DNA from: Actinoallomurus liliacearum
GTDB lineage: Bacteria > Actinomycetota > Actinomycetes > Streptosporangiales > Streptosporangiaceae
Length of the DNA stretch: 64,000 nucleotides
Direction of reading: 5' to 3'
Assembly: GCF_039542035.1 (NCBI RefSeq)
Contig: NZ_BAABHJ010000006.1
Coordinates: 124,001 to 188,000 of the forward strand
Part shown: piece by piece, positions 26,381-34,318 of the stretch
Layout of the letters: every line of letters begins with the position of its first letter
Numbering within the stretch: the first letter of the stretch is position 1
Made by a program: the position numbers and the translations under genes
Notes under the pieces: model-generated
Database searches by the model: none
Told to the model about the DNA's origin: nothing
The model's input: the letters and a program-made list of their open reading frames with translations, nothing else

Positions 26381-26523
26381 ACGACCTCCCTCCGGGTCCG
26401 AGGCGGCTCCCCCGGACAGGGGAGGCGACCGCCGGCGGTTCACACCGCAGGGGGTCCTGTCCGATCGGCGCCTCCGGAAGGCTCGCCAGGGTCAGATCGG
26501 CTCGACGCGAGGTGCTGGTGCGG

Positions 26524-27555
26524 ATGGTGCGAGAGGCGGCGGGACCGCCGGCGGGTGTGGGCGTGGCGTGGCGCGCGGCGCGCCGGATCGCCGGTTACGG
26601 CGCGGCGCTCAGCATGGCGTCCTACCTGGTCGTCAAGGTCATCTGGGTCGTCGCGGCGTTCGTCGGCCGCGCCCCGGAGGGCTTCGGCACCGCCGACTGG
26701 GTGACGCTGAACGCCGTCACCGTGGCGATGGCGACGACCGGGGTCGGACTCGGGCTGGCGCTGGCCCAGCGGTGGGGACGCCGGCTGCCCACCGTTCCGG
26801 TGGTCTTCTTCTCCTGGGTCGGGGCGGGCTTCCTGGTCCCCATGATCCCGTACATGGCGGCCGGCGGCCTCCTCGGCGCGTCGGGGGCCGACGCGGGCGG
26901 TGCGCGGGACGGTTCCGGCCTCGTGCCGCGGTGGGAGACGGCGCTGATCACCGTCGGATTCACGGGGATGGCCCTCGGGCTGGCCGTGGCCCTGCCGATC
27001 TATCTGCGGGAGCGCTGGCCGCGCGCCTTCCTCGGCCGGCTGCGCGGCGGCGAGGCGGGGGCCCGGCCGCTCGTCACCGCGGCGATCGTCGCGACCGTCG
27101 GGCTGGGCGTGCTCTGGTCCTCCTGGGCGCTGGGGGGCAGGCTGGGCCTCGACCCGGCACACCGTGAGGACGGGGATCTCAACGGGCGGCTGCTGAACGC
27201 GACCTCGGGACTGTGGGCCCTGATCGGCGCGTGGAGCGTGTGGGCGCTCACGCGCGGGCGGCCCGGCCGGCTTCGGCGGTGGCTCCCGATGAGCCTCGCC
27301 TTCGCCGGATCGGGTTCGCTGTTCGCGTGGAGCGGCTGGAAGCTGGCCATGGTGATCCTGCGGCCGGGAGGTTTCACGACCGCCGAGTACACGGGCGTCG
27401 CGATCGCCGAGCACGCGCTGGGCGTCGGCCTCGGCCTGACGCTGCTGACGGCGGTCCTCCGGAGCGTCCGGCCGGCGGGTCCTGAATCGCCGAACCATGC
27501 GGCCCCGGCCGGGATGGGCACCCGTACGACGGGTCCCGGTGCCGGGGGCGGCTGA
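26524..27555 (+). CDS. Polytopic membrane protein of unknown function
   Basis: This 343-residue protein has about eight hydrophobic helices. They include YGAALSMASYLVVKVIWVVA, a VFFSWVGAGFLVPMIPYMAA segment, ALITVGFTGMALGLAVALPI, VTAAIVATVGLGVLWSSWAL and a last pair around SLAFAGSGSLFAWSGWKLAM. I recognise no transport or enzyme signature. I take ATG 26524; GTG codons at 26512 and 26518 are alternatives. The stop lies in a hairpin shared with the convergent lipase gene. Confidence 0.7.
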   Translation: MVREAAGPPAGVGVAWRAARRIAGYGAALSMASYLVVKVIWVVAAFVGRAPEGFGTADWVTLNAVTVAMATTGVGLGLALAQRWGRRLPTVPVVFFSWVGAGFLVPMIPYMAAGGLLGASGADAGGARDGSGLVPRWETALITVGFTGMALGLAVALPIYLRERWPRAFLGRLRGGEAGARPLVTAAIVATVGLGVLWSSWALGGRLGLDPAHREDGDLNGRLLNATSGLWALIGAWSVWALTRGRPGRLRRWLPMSLAFAGSGSLFAWSGWKLAMVILRPGGFTTAEYTGVAIAEHALGVGLGLTLLTAVLRSVRPAGPESPNHAAPAGMGTRTTGPGAGGG

Positions 27556-27565
27556 CCGCCCCCGG
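27542..27565 (+). terminator. Bidirectional hairpin between convergent genes
   Basis: CCGGGGGCGG (27542-27551), loop CTGA and CCGCCCCCGG (27556-27565) form a perfect 10-bp stem that includes the stop codon of the membrane-protein gene. It lies 15 bases from the end of the lipase gene. Confidence 0.6.
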
Positions 27566-27579
27566 GTGAGGGAGCCGTG

Positions 27580-28473
27580 TCAGCCGTGGGACAGGCAGTT
27601 GCTCGGGGTCGCGTGCGCGGGGTCGAGGGCGTTCTCGACCTCGTGCAGGGCGACCGGGTCGAAGGCGATGGCGACGTGCTCGGAGACGTCGGTCGGGCAG
27701 AGGTTCTGCAGGAGGACGTTGTGGACGCCGGACCCGCTGAGGAACTGCGTGGCGTACGGCGTGACGACCTCGTCGTACCTGCTGGAGATCACCGTGTAGG
27801 AGACGCCGGGGACCGTGTCGCCGCCGGCGTTCAGCGTGGTCAGCAGGCTGGAGCCGACGACCTGGTCGACGCAGGCCGGGCAGCCGGAGTTCAGCAGGTC
27901 GAGGGCGCCGGGGAACTGCGCGGCGAGGGTGGCGAGGCCGTCGAGGGTCGTCCCGTGGTTGGACGGGGCCAGCCCGACGAGCGTGTGGACCTTGGCGGCG
28001 CCGCCGAGGAACTTCAGGTAGTAGCGCGGCATCATGCCGCCCTGTGAGTGCCCGACGAGGTCGGCCTGGGCGGCGTTCGTGGCGGCGAGGACACCGGTGA
28101 CGAACGTCGCCAACTGGCCGGCCGAGCTCGCCACCGGGGCGACGGCGCGCAGGACGGGGACGCCCGGCACCTCGCCGTACGTGAGGGCGAAGACGCAGTA
28201 GCCGCGTGCGGCGAGGGCGGGCGCGGCGGTGAGCCAGTTGACGCTGCCGCTGGCGAAGGTGCCGTGAACGAGGACCACGGGCCGCGGGTGCGCCGCGGAG
28301 GGCCGGCACGACCAGTCGTTCGCGCCGGGGACGCCCGGGGCGGCGAGCGCCTTGGCGGCGTCGACCGGGTCGGCGGCGTGCGCGGCGGTGGACACGCCGG
28401 TGAGCAGGACGCAGGACAGGACCGCGGCGGCGGTGAGGCAGAGCGTACGGAGGAGGCGGGGGCGAGGGGGCAC
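27580..28473 (-). CDS. Secreted triacylglycerol lipase/esterase
   Basis: The protein has 297 residues. A Sec signal peptide covers about 1-33 (LCLTAAAVLSCVLLTGVSTA then AHA before ADPVDAA). The mature alpha/beta hydrolase has VLVHGTFASGSVNW, the nucleophile elbow GHSQGGMMPRYY, Asp in SSRYDEVVTPY and His in DVSEHVAIAFD. Cys residues (CRP, CVF, CPAC, LC, NC) suggest disulfides. It resembles Streptomyces lipases that cleave lipids outside the cell. The GTG start at 28473 follows GGGAGGAA. Confidence 0.9.
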   Translation of the reverse strand: MPPRPRLLRTLCLTAAAVLSCVLLTGVSTAAHAADPVDAAKALAAPGVPGANDWSCRPSAAHPRPVVLVHGTFASGSVNWLTAAPALAARGYCVFALTYGEVPGVPVLRAVAPVASSAGQLATFVTGVLAATNAAQADLVGHSQGGMMPRYYLKFLGGAAKVHTLVGLAPSNHGTTLDGLATLAAQFPGALDLLNSGCPACVDQVVGSSLLTTLNAGGDTVPGVSYTVISSRYDEVVTPYATQFLSGSGVHNVLLQNLCPTDVSEHVAIAFDPVALHEVENALDPAHATPSNCLSHG

Positions 28474-28620
28474 GGTTCCTCCCGGAGGGGGTGGCGGGGG
28501 AGTGCCGTTGTGAACCGCGTCACGTAATCAGGCACTTATGGAGGGAAGTTACCCCCGGGTTAACAACCTGACCAGCGCGTCACAAATAACGGTCAAATAA
28601 CAAAAACTCGCCAGTAGTCA
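28474..28620. promoter_or_regulatory. AT-rich promoter region of the lipase gene
   Basis: The stretch 28550-28610 is strikingly AT-rich for this genome, with GGTTAACAACC (28558-28568, a palindrome-like element) and AAATAACGGTCAAATAACAAAAA. It probably holds the lipase promoter. No exact operator is assigned. Confidence 0.4.
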
Positions 28621-28651
28621 GCGGGGCTGCGGAACGCTTCCGCAGCCCCGC
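28621..28651 (-). terminator. Perfect 14-bp hairpin ending the marR-MFS-PPOX operon
   Basis: GCGGGGCTGCGGAA (28621-28634), a 3-base loop and TTCCGCAGCCCCGC (28638-28651), 18 bases after the stop of the PPOX gene (minus strand). Confidence 0.8.
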
Positions 28652-28669
28652 CGTCCTCGCCACCTGCCG

Positions 28670-29152
28670 TCAGGACGAGGGGATGTCCAGCGCCGTGCCG
28701 TAGAGACGGTCGACGCGCAGCCGGATCACCAGCCGCCGGTCGGCCACCATCTGCGTCAGGAAGGCCGCCCGCTCGTCGGCGCTCTCGAAGTGCGGGACCA
28801 TGCCGAGCAGTTCGAGCCCCGTCGGGTCGCCGGGCGTGGTCGTGACCGGGGAGAGTTCGGCGGTGCCCTCGGCCACGGCGAACGACCAGTGGTCCTCGCT
28901 GGCGACGTACAGCGCGCTCCGCGGGTCCTTGCGCAGGTGGCGGACCTTCAGCCGGTCGGCCGTGGTGCTGATCCGGGCGACGCGCTCCCGCTCGTCCCAC
29001 GCGTAGAGGACGGTGGACAGGTGCGGGTGGCCGCTGCTCTTGTTCGTGGCCAGGGCCCCGAACTGATGGTCGGCGAGGAACCGCGCGAGGGCGTCGTCGG
29101 ACAGTGCGACCGGGGCGGGGCCCGATCCGGGGGTGTTCTCGGTGTCGCTCAT
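28670..29152 (-). CDS. PPOX-class (pyridoxamine-oxidase-like) F420/FMN protein
   Basis: This 160-residue split-barrel protein shows FGALATNKSSGHPHLSTVLY, then ISTTADRLKVRHLRKDPR and SALYVASEDHWSFAVAEG, matching the PPOX-class F420-dependent family (TIGR03618-like). These bind F420 or flavin and reduce small molecules; the substrate is unknown. It lies 12 bases after the MFS gene in the same operon, so its job may be to modify a compound that the pump also exports. Confidence 0.85.
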   Translation of the reverse strand: MSDTENTPGSGPAPVALSDDALARFLADHQFGALATNKSSGHPHLSTVLYAWDERERVARISTTADRLKVRHLRKDPRSALYVASEDHWSFAVAEGTAELSPVTTTPGDPTGLELLGMVPHFESADERAAFLTQMVADRRLVIRLRVDRLYGTALDIPSS

Positions 29153-29164
29153 CGGTCTCTGTTC

Positions 29165-30628
29165 TCAGTGGGCGGATGCGGGAGCGGTGGGGGCGTCGGC
29201 CGGGGCGTCGGCGGGTTCGGCCGTCGTACGGCGGGGCTGCCGCAGCACGGTCAGGGCGAGGACGAAGGCGACGGCGAGCAGGCCCGCGCCGATGCCGAAC
29301 GCCAGGTGGAACCCGCCGGTCAGCGCGGCCGCCCGATCGTGCCCGTGCGCCGCCAGGTGGGTGGTGCGGCCGGTCGCCAGCGTCGACAGCACCGCGACGC
29401 CGAGCGCGCCGCCGACCTGCTGGGCGGTGCTGAACAGTCCCGACGCGACTCCCGCGTCGTCCGGCCGGGCGCCCGACATGCCGAGGGCGGTCACCGCCGA
29501 GATCGCCAGGCCGAACCCGCCCGCGAGCAGCATCGTCGGCAGCAGGTCCACGACGTAGTCGGCGTGCGCGGGCAGCCGGGTCAGCAGCAGGAGGGCCGTC
29601 ACCAGCGACGCGAGCCCGGCGAGCAGGACGAGCCGTTCGCCGAACCGCGCGATCAGCCGGGCCGACAGCAGCAGTGACACGGTCGCGATCATTCCGGCCG
29701 CCGGCAGCATCGCCAGGCCGGTGCCCAGCGCGCCGTACCCGAGCACGTTCTGGGCGTACAGCGCGATGAGGATCTGGAACCCGAACAGGGCGGAGACCAT
29801 CAGGACCTGGATGAGGTTGGCGCCCGAGACGTTGCGCGACCGGAACATCCGCAGCGGCAGCAGCGGAGCGGCGGCCCTGGCCTGGCGCAGGACGAATCCG
29901 GCGAGCAGGGCGACGGAGACCGCGCCGAGGCCGAGCGTCGAGGGGGCGGCCCAGCCGTGCCGACCGGTCTGGACGATCGTGTAGACGGTCAGCATCAGCC
30001 CGGCGGTGACCAGCAGGGCGCCGCCGGCGTCGGCGCCCGCGCGGACCCCGAGGCCGCGCTCGTCGGGCAGCGCCCGGACCGCCAGGGCCAGCGTCGCGGC
30101 CCCGATCGGCAGGTTGATGAAGAAGATCCAGTGCCAGTTGATCGCCTCGGTGAGGACCCCGCCGAGGACCTGGCCGATCGAGGCGCCGGCGGCCCCGACG
30201 AAGCTGAACGCGCCGATCGCCGTGCCGCGCTCGCGCGGCTCGGGGAAGAGCGTGACGATCATTCCGAGGCCCACGGCCGAGGTCAGCGCGCCGCCGACGC
30301 CCTGCACGAAGCGCGCGGCGATCAGCGTCTCCTGGTCGGTCGCGAGGCCGCACAGCAGTGAGGCCGCGGTGAACACCGCCAGGCCGGCGACGAACACCCG
30401 CTTGCGGCCGACCAGGTCGCCGAGCCGGCCGGCCAGCAGGAGCAGGCCGCCGAACGCGATCATGTAGGCGTTGACGGTCCAGGTGAGGTTCGCGGGGGAG
30501 AAGTGCAGGTCCCGCTGGATGGCCGGCAGCGCGACCGTCACGATGCTGCCGTCCAGAATGATCATCAGGCTTCCGGCGCACAGCGCGACCAGCGCTGCGG
30601 TGCGCGACCGGACAAGGGGTGGGGTCAT
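29165..30628 (-). CDS. MFS efflux transporter, DHA2 family
   Basis: This 487-residue, 14-helix protein has DGSIVTVALPAIQRDLHF, GRLGDLVGRKRVF, and motif C in GASIGQVLGGVLTEAINWHW. It is a close paralogue of the HxlR-linked pump at 15667-17151. ATG 30628 is preferred over the TTG at 30676, which would overlap the operator region. It is the second gene of a marR-MFS-PPOX operon and is probably induced by the compound MarR senses. Confidence 0.9.
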   Translation of the reverse strand: MTPPLVRSRTAALVALCAGSLMIILDGSIVTVALPAIQRDLHFSPANLTWTVNAYMIAFGGLLLLAGRLGDLVGRKRVFVAGLAVFTAASLLCGLATDQETLIAARFVQGVGGALTSAVGLGMIVTLFPEPRERGTAIGAFSFVGAAGASIGQVLGGVLTEAINWHWIFFINLPIGAATLALAVRALPDERGLGVRAGADAGGALLVTAGLMLTVYTIVQTGRHGWAAPSTLGLGAVSVALLAGFVLRQARAAAPLLPLRMFRSRNVSGANLIQVLMVSALFGFQILIALYAQNVLGYGALGTGLAMLPAAGMIATVSLLLSARLIARFGERLVLLAGLASLVTALLLLTRLPAHADYVVDLLPTMLLAGGFGLAISAVTALGMSGARPDDAGVASGLFSTAQQVGGALGVAVLSTLATGRTTHLAAHGHDRAAALTGGFHLAFGIGAGLLAVAFVLALTVLRQPRRTTAEPADAPADAPTAPASAH

Positions 30629-30685
30629 GGGCGTCTCCCGGTGCGAGGGTGGGCAACCGAGATAGGACGCTAGCAAATAGTTTTG

Positions 30686-30695
30686 TTGTAGACAA
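30686..30695 (-). promoter_or_regulatory. Inverted repeat between marR and MFS
   Basis: TTGT-AG-ACAA lies in the 79-base gap, in an AT-rich patch (30671-30700). It may be an internal MarR site or promoter. Short and weak. Confidence 0.25.
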
Positions 30696-30707
30696 TCTTC
30701 TTCGGAC

Positions 30708-31196
30708 TCAACTTCGTGGCTGGCGTGCCCTCCGGATCGGCCGCTCGCACTCCACCGGGGTCGCCAGGTGGCCCTCGGCCAGCCGGGTCAGCGCCCGGAC
30801 GAGCACCTCGCGCTCGTCCTCGGGCAGCGCCTCCAGGGCCTCGCGGTGCACCCGGTCGGCGATGCGCGTCCCCTCGGCGACGGCTCGCTCGCCCGCCTCG
30901 GTGACGGAGATGATCCGCGCCCGGCGGTCCCGGCTCGACGGCCGGCGTTCGGCGAGCCCGGCCTTCTCGAGCTCGTCGACGGTGACGACCATCGTCGTCT
31001 TGTCGAGATCGGAGATCTCGGCCAGCTGGATCTGGGTGCGTTCCTCCTCCAGTGCGTGGAACAGCACGCAGTAGCCCCGTGGGGTCATCCCGATCTCGGC
31101 GAAGGCGGCGGTCATCCGGGTCGCGAGCACGTGCCCGGTGTGGGTGAGCAGGTAGGACAGGTCCGGCGCGGTACGCGAGGGAGCGCTCGTGGTCAT
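30708..31196 (-). CDS. MarR-family regulator
   Basis: This 162-residue protein has TRMTAAFAEIGMTPRGYCVL, the helix-turn-helix IQLAEISDLDKTTMVVTVDE and the wing RRPSSRDRRARIISVTEAG. It is the first gene of the operon with the DHA2 pump and PPOX protein, and faces another MFS gene. The palindrome at 31240-31251 between the starts is the likely operator. Confidence 0.92.
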   Translation of the reverse strand: MTTSAPSRTAPDLSYLLTHTGHVLATRMTAAFAEIGMTPRGYCVLFHALEEERTQIQLAEISDLDKTTMVVTVDELEKAGLAERRPSSRDRRARIISVTEAGERAVAEGTRIADRVHREALEALPEDEREVLVRALTRLAEGHLATPVECERPIRRARQPRS

Positions 31197-31239
31197 GTCA
31201 CCAATCTAACAAGTAGCGGATTATCTGTGACCGTACGAA

Positions 31240-31251
31240 TGACGGCCGTCA
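31240..31251 (+). promoter_or_regulatory. Palindrome in marR/MFS divergent promoter
   Basis: TGACGGCCGTCA is a perfect 12-bp palindrome, 44 bases from the marR start and 47 bases from the start of the opposite MFS gene. It is well placed to control both operons. Confidence 0.5.
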
Positions 31252-31297
31252 GTGATCGGTACGCGGATGGTCAGCGGAGGCGCCGAGTCTTCCCTCC

Positions 31298-32884
31298 ATG
31301 AACGACTTCTCCGCCGGAACCGCGGCCAAGGCGGGCCGCCGGGAGTGGATCGCGCTCTGCGTGCTCCTGCTCCCCCTCCTCCTCGTGTCCATGGACGTGT
31401 CGGTGCTGTACTTCGCCGTCCCGTTCATCAGCAGGACCCTCCAGCCGACGAGCACCGAACAACTGTGGATCTTCGACATCTACGGGTTCGTGCTGGCCGG
31501 GCTGCTCATCACGATGGGCGCGCTCGGCGACCGGATCGGCCGGCGCCGGCTGCTGCTGATCGGCGCGCTCGGCTTCGGCCTCGCGTCGGTGGCCGCCGCG
31601 TACGCGCAGAGCGCCGGGATGCTGATCGCCGCGCGCGCCGTCCTCGGGGTCGGCGGCGCGACGCTGATGCCCTCGACGCTGGCGCTGATCCGCAACATGT
31701 TCCACGACGAGAAGCAGCGCGGCACCGCCGTCGCGATCTGGTCGGCGGCCACCACGAGCGGCATCGCGCTCGGCCCGGTCCTGAGCGGGCTGCTGCTGAA
31801 CCACTTCTGGTGGGGCTCGGTCTTCCTCATCAACACCCCGGCCATGGTGCTGCTCCTCGTCTTCGCCCCGTTCCTGGTGCCGGAGTTCCGGAACCCGGCG
31901 GCCGGCCGGTTCGACCTGCTCTCCTCGGTCCTCTCGCTGGGCGCGGTACTGCCCGTGATCTACGGTGTAAAGGAGATCGCCGCCGACGGCGTCGACCTCG
32001 TGCGGGTGCTGAGCATCTTCGCCGGACTGCTGGTCGGCGCGGTCTTCATCCGCCGCCAGGCCCGTCGCCCCGACCCGATGATCGACCTGCGGATGTTCCG
32101 CAACCGGGGGTTCAGCGGCTCGATCGTCACCAACCTGATCGCGATGTTCGCCATGGTCGGTTTCGCGATCTTCACGACGCAGTACCTGCAGTCGGTGCTC
32201 GCCATGAGTCCCCTGACCGCCGCCCTGTGGAGCCTGGTCCCCTCGCTGGGCGTCGGCATCGCCGCGCCGTTGGCCACCCAGCTGGCCCGCAGGGTGAACC
32301 GGGCGTACGTGATCGGTGCCGGCTTCCTGGTCGCCGCGCTCGGCTTCGTCGCGCTGACGCAGGTGCGGGCGGACTCGTCGGTCGTGGTGATCCTGGTGGG
32401 CGCCGGGGTGTACGCCATCGGCCTGGCCGTGGTGATGACGCTCGTCACGGACATGGTGCTGGGCGCCGCGCCGCCCGAGCGCGCCGGGACCGCGTCCGCG
32501 CTGGTCGAGTGCGGTTCGGAGTTCGGCGGCGCCCTCGGTATGGCGATCCTCGGCAGCGTCGGGACGGCGATCTACCGTCGGAACGTCACCGACGCGCTGC
32601 CCGCGGGCCTGTCGCACGACGCGGTGCACGCCGTACGGGAGACGCTGGGCGGCGCGCTCGCGGTGGCCGGCCGGCTGCCGGGCGGAGGCGGCGCGGCGGT
32701 CCGGCGGGCCGCGAGCGACGCGTTCGTCGACGGCATGCACGCCGCCGCCGTGGCGGGTGCCGTGGCCATGGTGGGCGCCGCCCTCCTCGCCCTGCTGGTC
32801 CTGCGCCGGGCCGAGATCGCCCAGCCGACCGACCGGTCCGCCGCGCCCGATTCCGCCGGCGCCGAAGCCGCCCTGCGCGGCTGA
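31298..32884 (+). CDS. MFS transporter, SmvA/LfrA-like DHA2 subfamily
   Basis: This 528-residue membrane protein has MDVSVLYFAVPFISRTLQPT in helix 1, GDRIGRRRLLLIGALGF, and IALGPVLSGLLLNHFWWGSV as motif C. This subgroup includes efflux pumps for quaternary ammonium compounds and dyes. Near the C-terminus GLSHDAVHAVRETLGGALAV belongs to the typical periplasmic loop before helix 14. It diverges from the marR operon, so both pumps may answer the same signal. It ends 10 bases from a convergent gene. Confidence 0.9.
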   Translation: MNDFSAGTAAKAGRREWIALCVLLLPLLLVSMDVSVLYFAVPFISRTLQPTSTEQLWIFDIYGFVLAGLLITMGALGDRIGRRRLLLIGALGFGLASVAAAYAQSAGMLIAARAVLGVGGATLMPSTLALIRNMFHDEKQRGTAVAIWSAATTSGIALGPVLSGLLLNHFWWGSVFLINTPAMVLLLVFAPFLVPEFRNPAAGRFDLLSSVLSLGAVLPVIYGVKEIAADGVDLVRVLSIFAGLLVGAVFIRRQARRPDPMIDLRMFRNRGFSGSIVTNLIAMFAMVGFAIFTTQYLQSVLAMSPLTAALWSLVPSLGVGIAAPLATQLARRVNRAYVIGAGFLVAALGFVALTQVRADSSVVVILVGAGVYAIGLAVVMTLVTDMVLGAAPPERAGTASALVECGSEFGGALGMAILGSVGTAIYRRNVTDALPAGLSHDAVHAVRETLGGALAVAGRLPGGGGAAVRRAASDAFVDGMHAAAVAGAVAMVGAALLALLVLRRAEIAQPTDRSAAPDSAGAEAALRG

Positions 32885-32894
32885 CCGCCGGACC

Positions 32895-34100
32895 TCACCG
32901 CTCCACGGGCTGGGAACCACCCGTCTCGGCGGAGCGGCGGACGGCGTCCAGCAGCCGGTGCACGCGGACCCCGTGCTCGAATCCGGGTACGCGCCGGGCC
33001 CCCTCGCGGATGTCCTCGGCGAGGCGCGCGTACAGCCGGGCGACGTTCCGGGCGAGCACGGGAGTCTCGCCCGGAAGGTCCACGAAGACCCCGCCCGCAC
33101 CATGCGCGGGCGCCTCGCCCGGGACACGCACGGGAGCCGCGCCGGGCGTCGAGGTCAGGTCCGGGACCCGGCCGTGCCCGGCCGGTACGGGCAGGTCCCG
33201 CCAGGGATCGCCGGCCTTCCGCGCCTCGTACAGCCGGGGCTCGCCGACCTGGATCTGCGCGGCTCGCCAGTCGCCCGCCGCGACCACGGTCAGGTCTCCC
33301 TCGGTGCCGGTGAACTCCAGGACGGTGCGGCTCTCGCCCACCTTCGCGTCCTGCAGGTGGACGGCGGCGACCGCTCCGCCGGCGAGCCGGCCGTGCAGCA
33401 CCACCTGGTCCGGGCTGGCGGCCTCCACCGTCGCACCGGTCTCGGCGACGGTGTACCGGGGACGCGAGACCGACAGGGCGGCCGAGAGCTCGGTGAGGTC
33501 GCCGGCCAGGTACTCCAGGACGTCCAGGGTGTGTCCGCCGACGACCTCCAGGAGGCCCGCGCCCTGAGCCGGGTCGAGGGTGTAGGCGGCCCAGGCGGGG
33601 ATCTCGCCGCTCGCGCCCTTGCTCCGCGCGGCGTGCACGTTGACCGCCGTGACCCGGCCCAGGTGCCCGCCCGCGATGAGCTCACGGGCGTACGTGATCG
33701 CCGGCGCGTACCTCGCCTGCAGGCCCACCGCGTCGTGCACCCCGGCGGCGCGCGCGGCCGCCGCCAGGCGTTCCGCCTCGGCGGTGGTGAGGCCGAGCGG
33801 CCACTCGCAGTAGACGTGCTTGCCGGCCGCCAGCGCCGCGCCGACCAGCTCGGCGTGGGCGGCCACCTTGACGGTCACCACCACCAGGTCGACCTCGGGG
33901 TGCTCGGCGAGCCGGCGGGCGTCGGTGAACGCGTGCGCGGCGCCGAAGGCTCGGGCGGCCTCGCGTGCGCTCTCCGGGCGGCTGGTGCCGACCGCGGTCA
34001 GCTCGTACGCCGGGAGCGCGCGCAGCGCGGGAATGTGCGCGGCCGCCGCCCAGCCGCGCTCGGGCGAGGCCCCGACGACGCCGACGCGAATCCGGTCCAT
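32895..34100 (-). CDS. Gfo/Idh/MocA-family oxidoreductase
   Basis: This 401-residue NAD(P)-dependent dehydrogenase has the N-terminal Rossmann motif GVVGASPERGW and HVYCEWPLGLTTAEAERL at the position of the EKP motif. The C-terminal domain has ARYAPAITYARELIAGGHLG and GAGLLEVVGGHTLDVLEYLA with the conserved His. The substrate is probably a sugar or inositol derivative; not known. Two GGACG-N5-CGTCC sites lie just upstream. Confidence 0.87.
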   Translation of the reverse strand: MDRIRVGVVGASPERGWAAAAHIPALRALPAYELTAVGTSRPESAREAARAFGAAHAFTDARRLAEHPEVDLVVVTVKVAAHAELVGAALAAGKHVYCEWPLGLTTAEAERLAAAARAAGVHDAVGLQARYAPAITYARELIAGGHLGRVTAVNVHAARSKGASGEIPAWAAYTLDPAQGAGLLEVVGGHTLDVLEYLAGDLTELSAALSVSRPRYTVAETGATVEAASPDQVVLHGRLAGGAVAAVHLQDAKVGESRTVLEFTGTEGDLTVVAAGDWRAAQIQVGEPRLYEARKAGDPWRDLPVPAGHGRVPDLTSTPGAAPVRVPGEAPAHGAGGVFVDLPGETPVLARNVARLYARLAEDIREGARRVPGFEHGVRVHRLLDAVRRSAETGGSQPVER

Positions 34101-34122
34101 GTGCGCTCTCCTCCAACTAACC

Positions 34123-34137
34123 GGACGCGGTTCGTCC
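34123..34137 (-). promoter_or_regulatory. GGACG-N5-CGTCC operator 1
   Basis: GGACGCGGTTCGTCC is a 5-bp inverted repeat 23 bases before the Gfo/Idh/MocA gene start. It matches site 2 at GGACG, TT and CGTCC. Confidence 0.6.
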
Positions 34138-34165
34138 GCTCAGGGCTCGTGAGCGTACGATAAAC

Positions 34166-34180
34166 GGACGTGATTCGTCC
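34166..34180 (-). promoter_or_regulatory. GGACG-N5-CGTCC operator 2
   Basis: GGACGTGATTCGTCC lies 43 bases (four helical turns) from site 1. The pair suggests a TetR-type repressor encoded elsewhere. Confidence 0.6.
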
Positions 34181-34194
34181 ACTTGTTGCCGGAA

Positions 34195-34249
34195 GGTGGC
34201 TCGGTGGCCGCGCGGAGCCACCGGCGGAATCCACGCCGGGCCGGCGTGG
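34195..34249 (+). other. Two short hairpins upstream of the lipoate ligase gene
   Basis: GGTGGCTC/GAGCCACC (34195-34202, 34215-34222) and CCACGCCG/CGGCGTGG (34231-34238, 34242-34249) are two perfect 8-bp stems between the operators and the gene at 34319. They may be 5'-UTR structure or terminators. I cannot say which. Confidence 0.35.
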
Positions 34250-34318
34250 TTGACGATCTCCGGGACCGCGCGCGTCGTGATTCGGGAAGCGCCGGTCAGG
34301 ATGAACAGGTAGGCCAGG

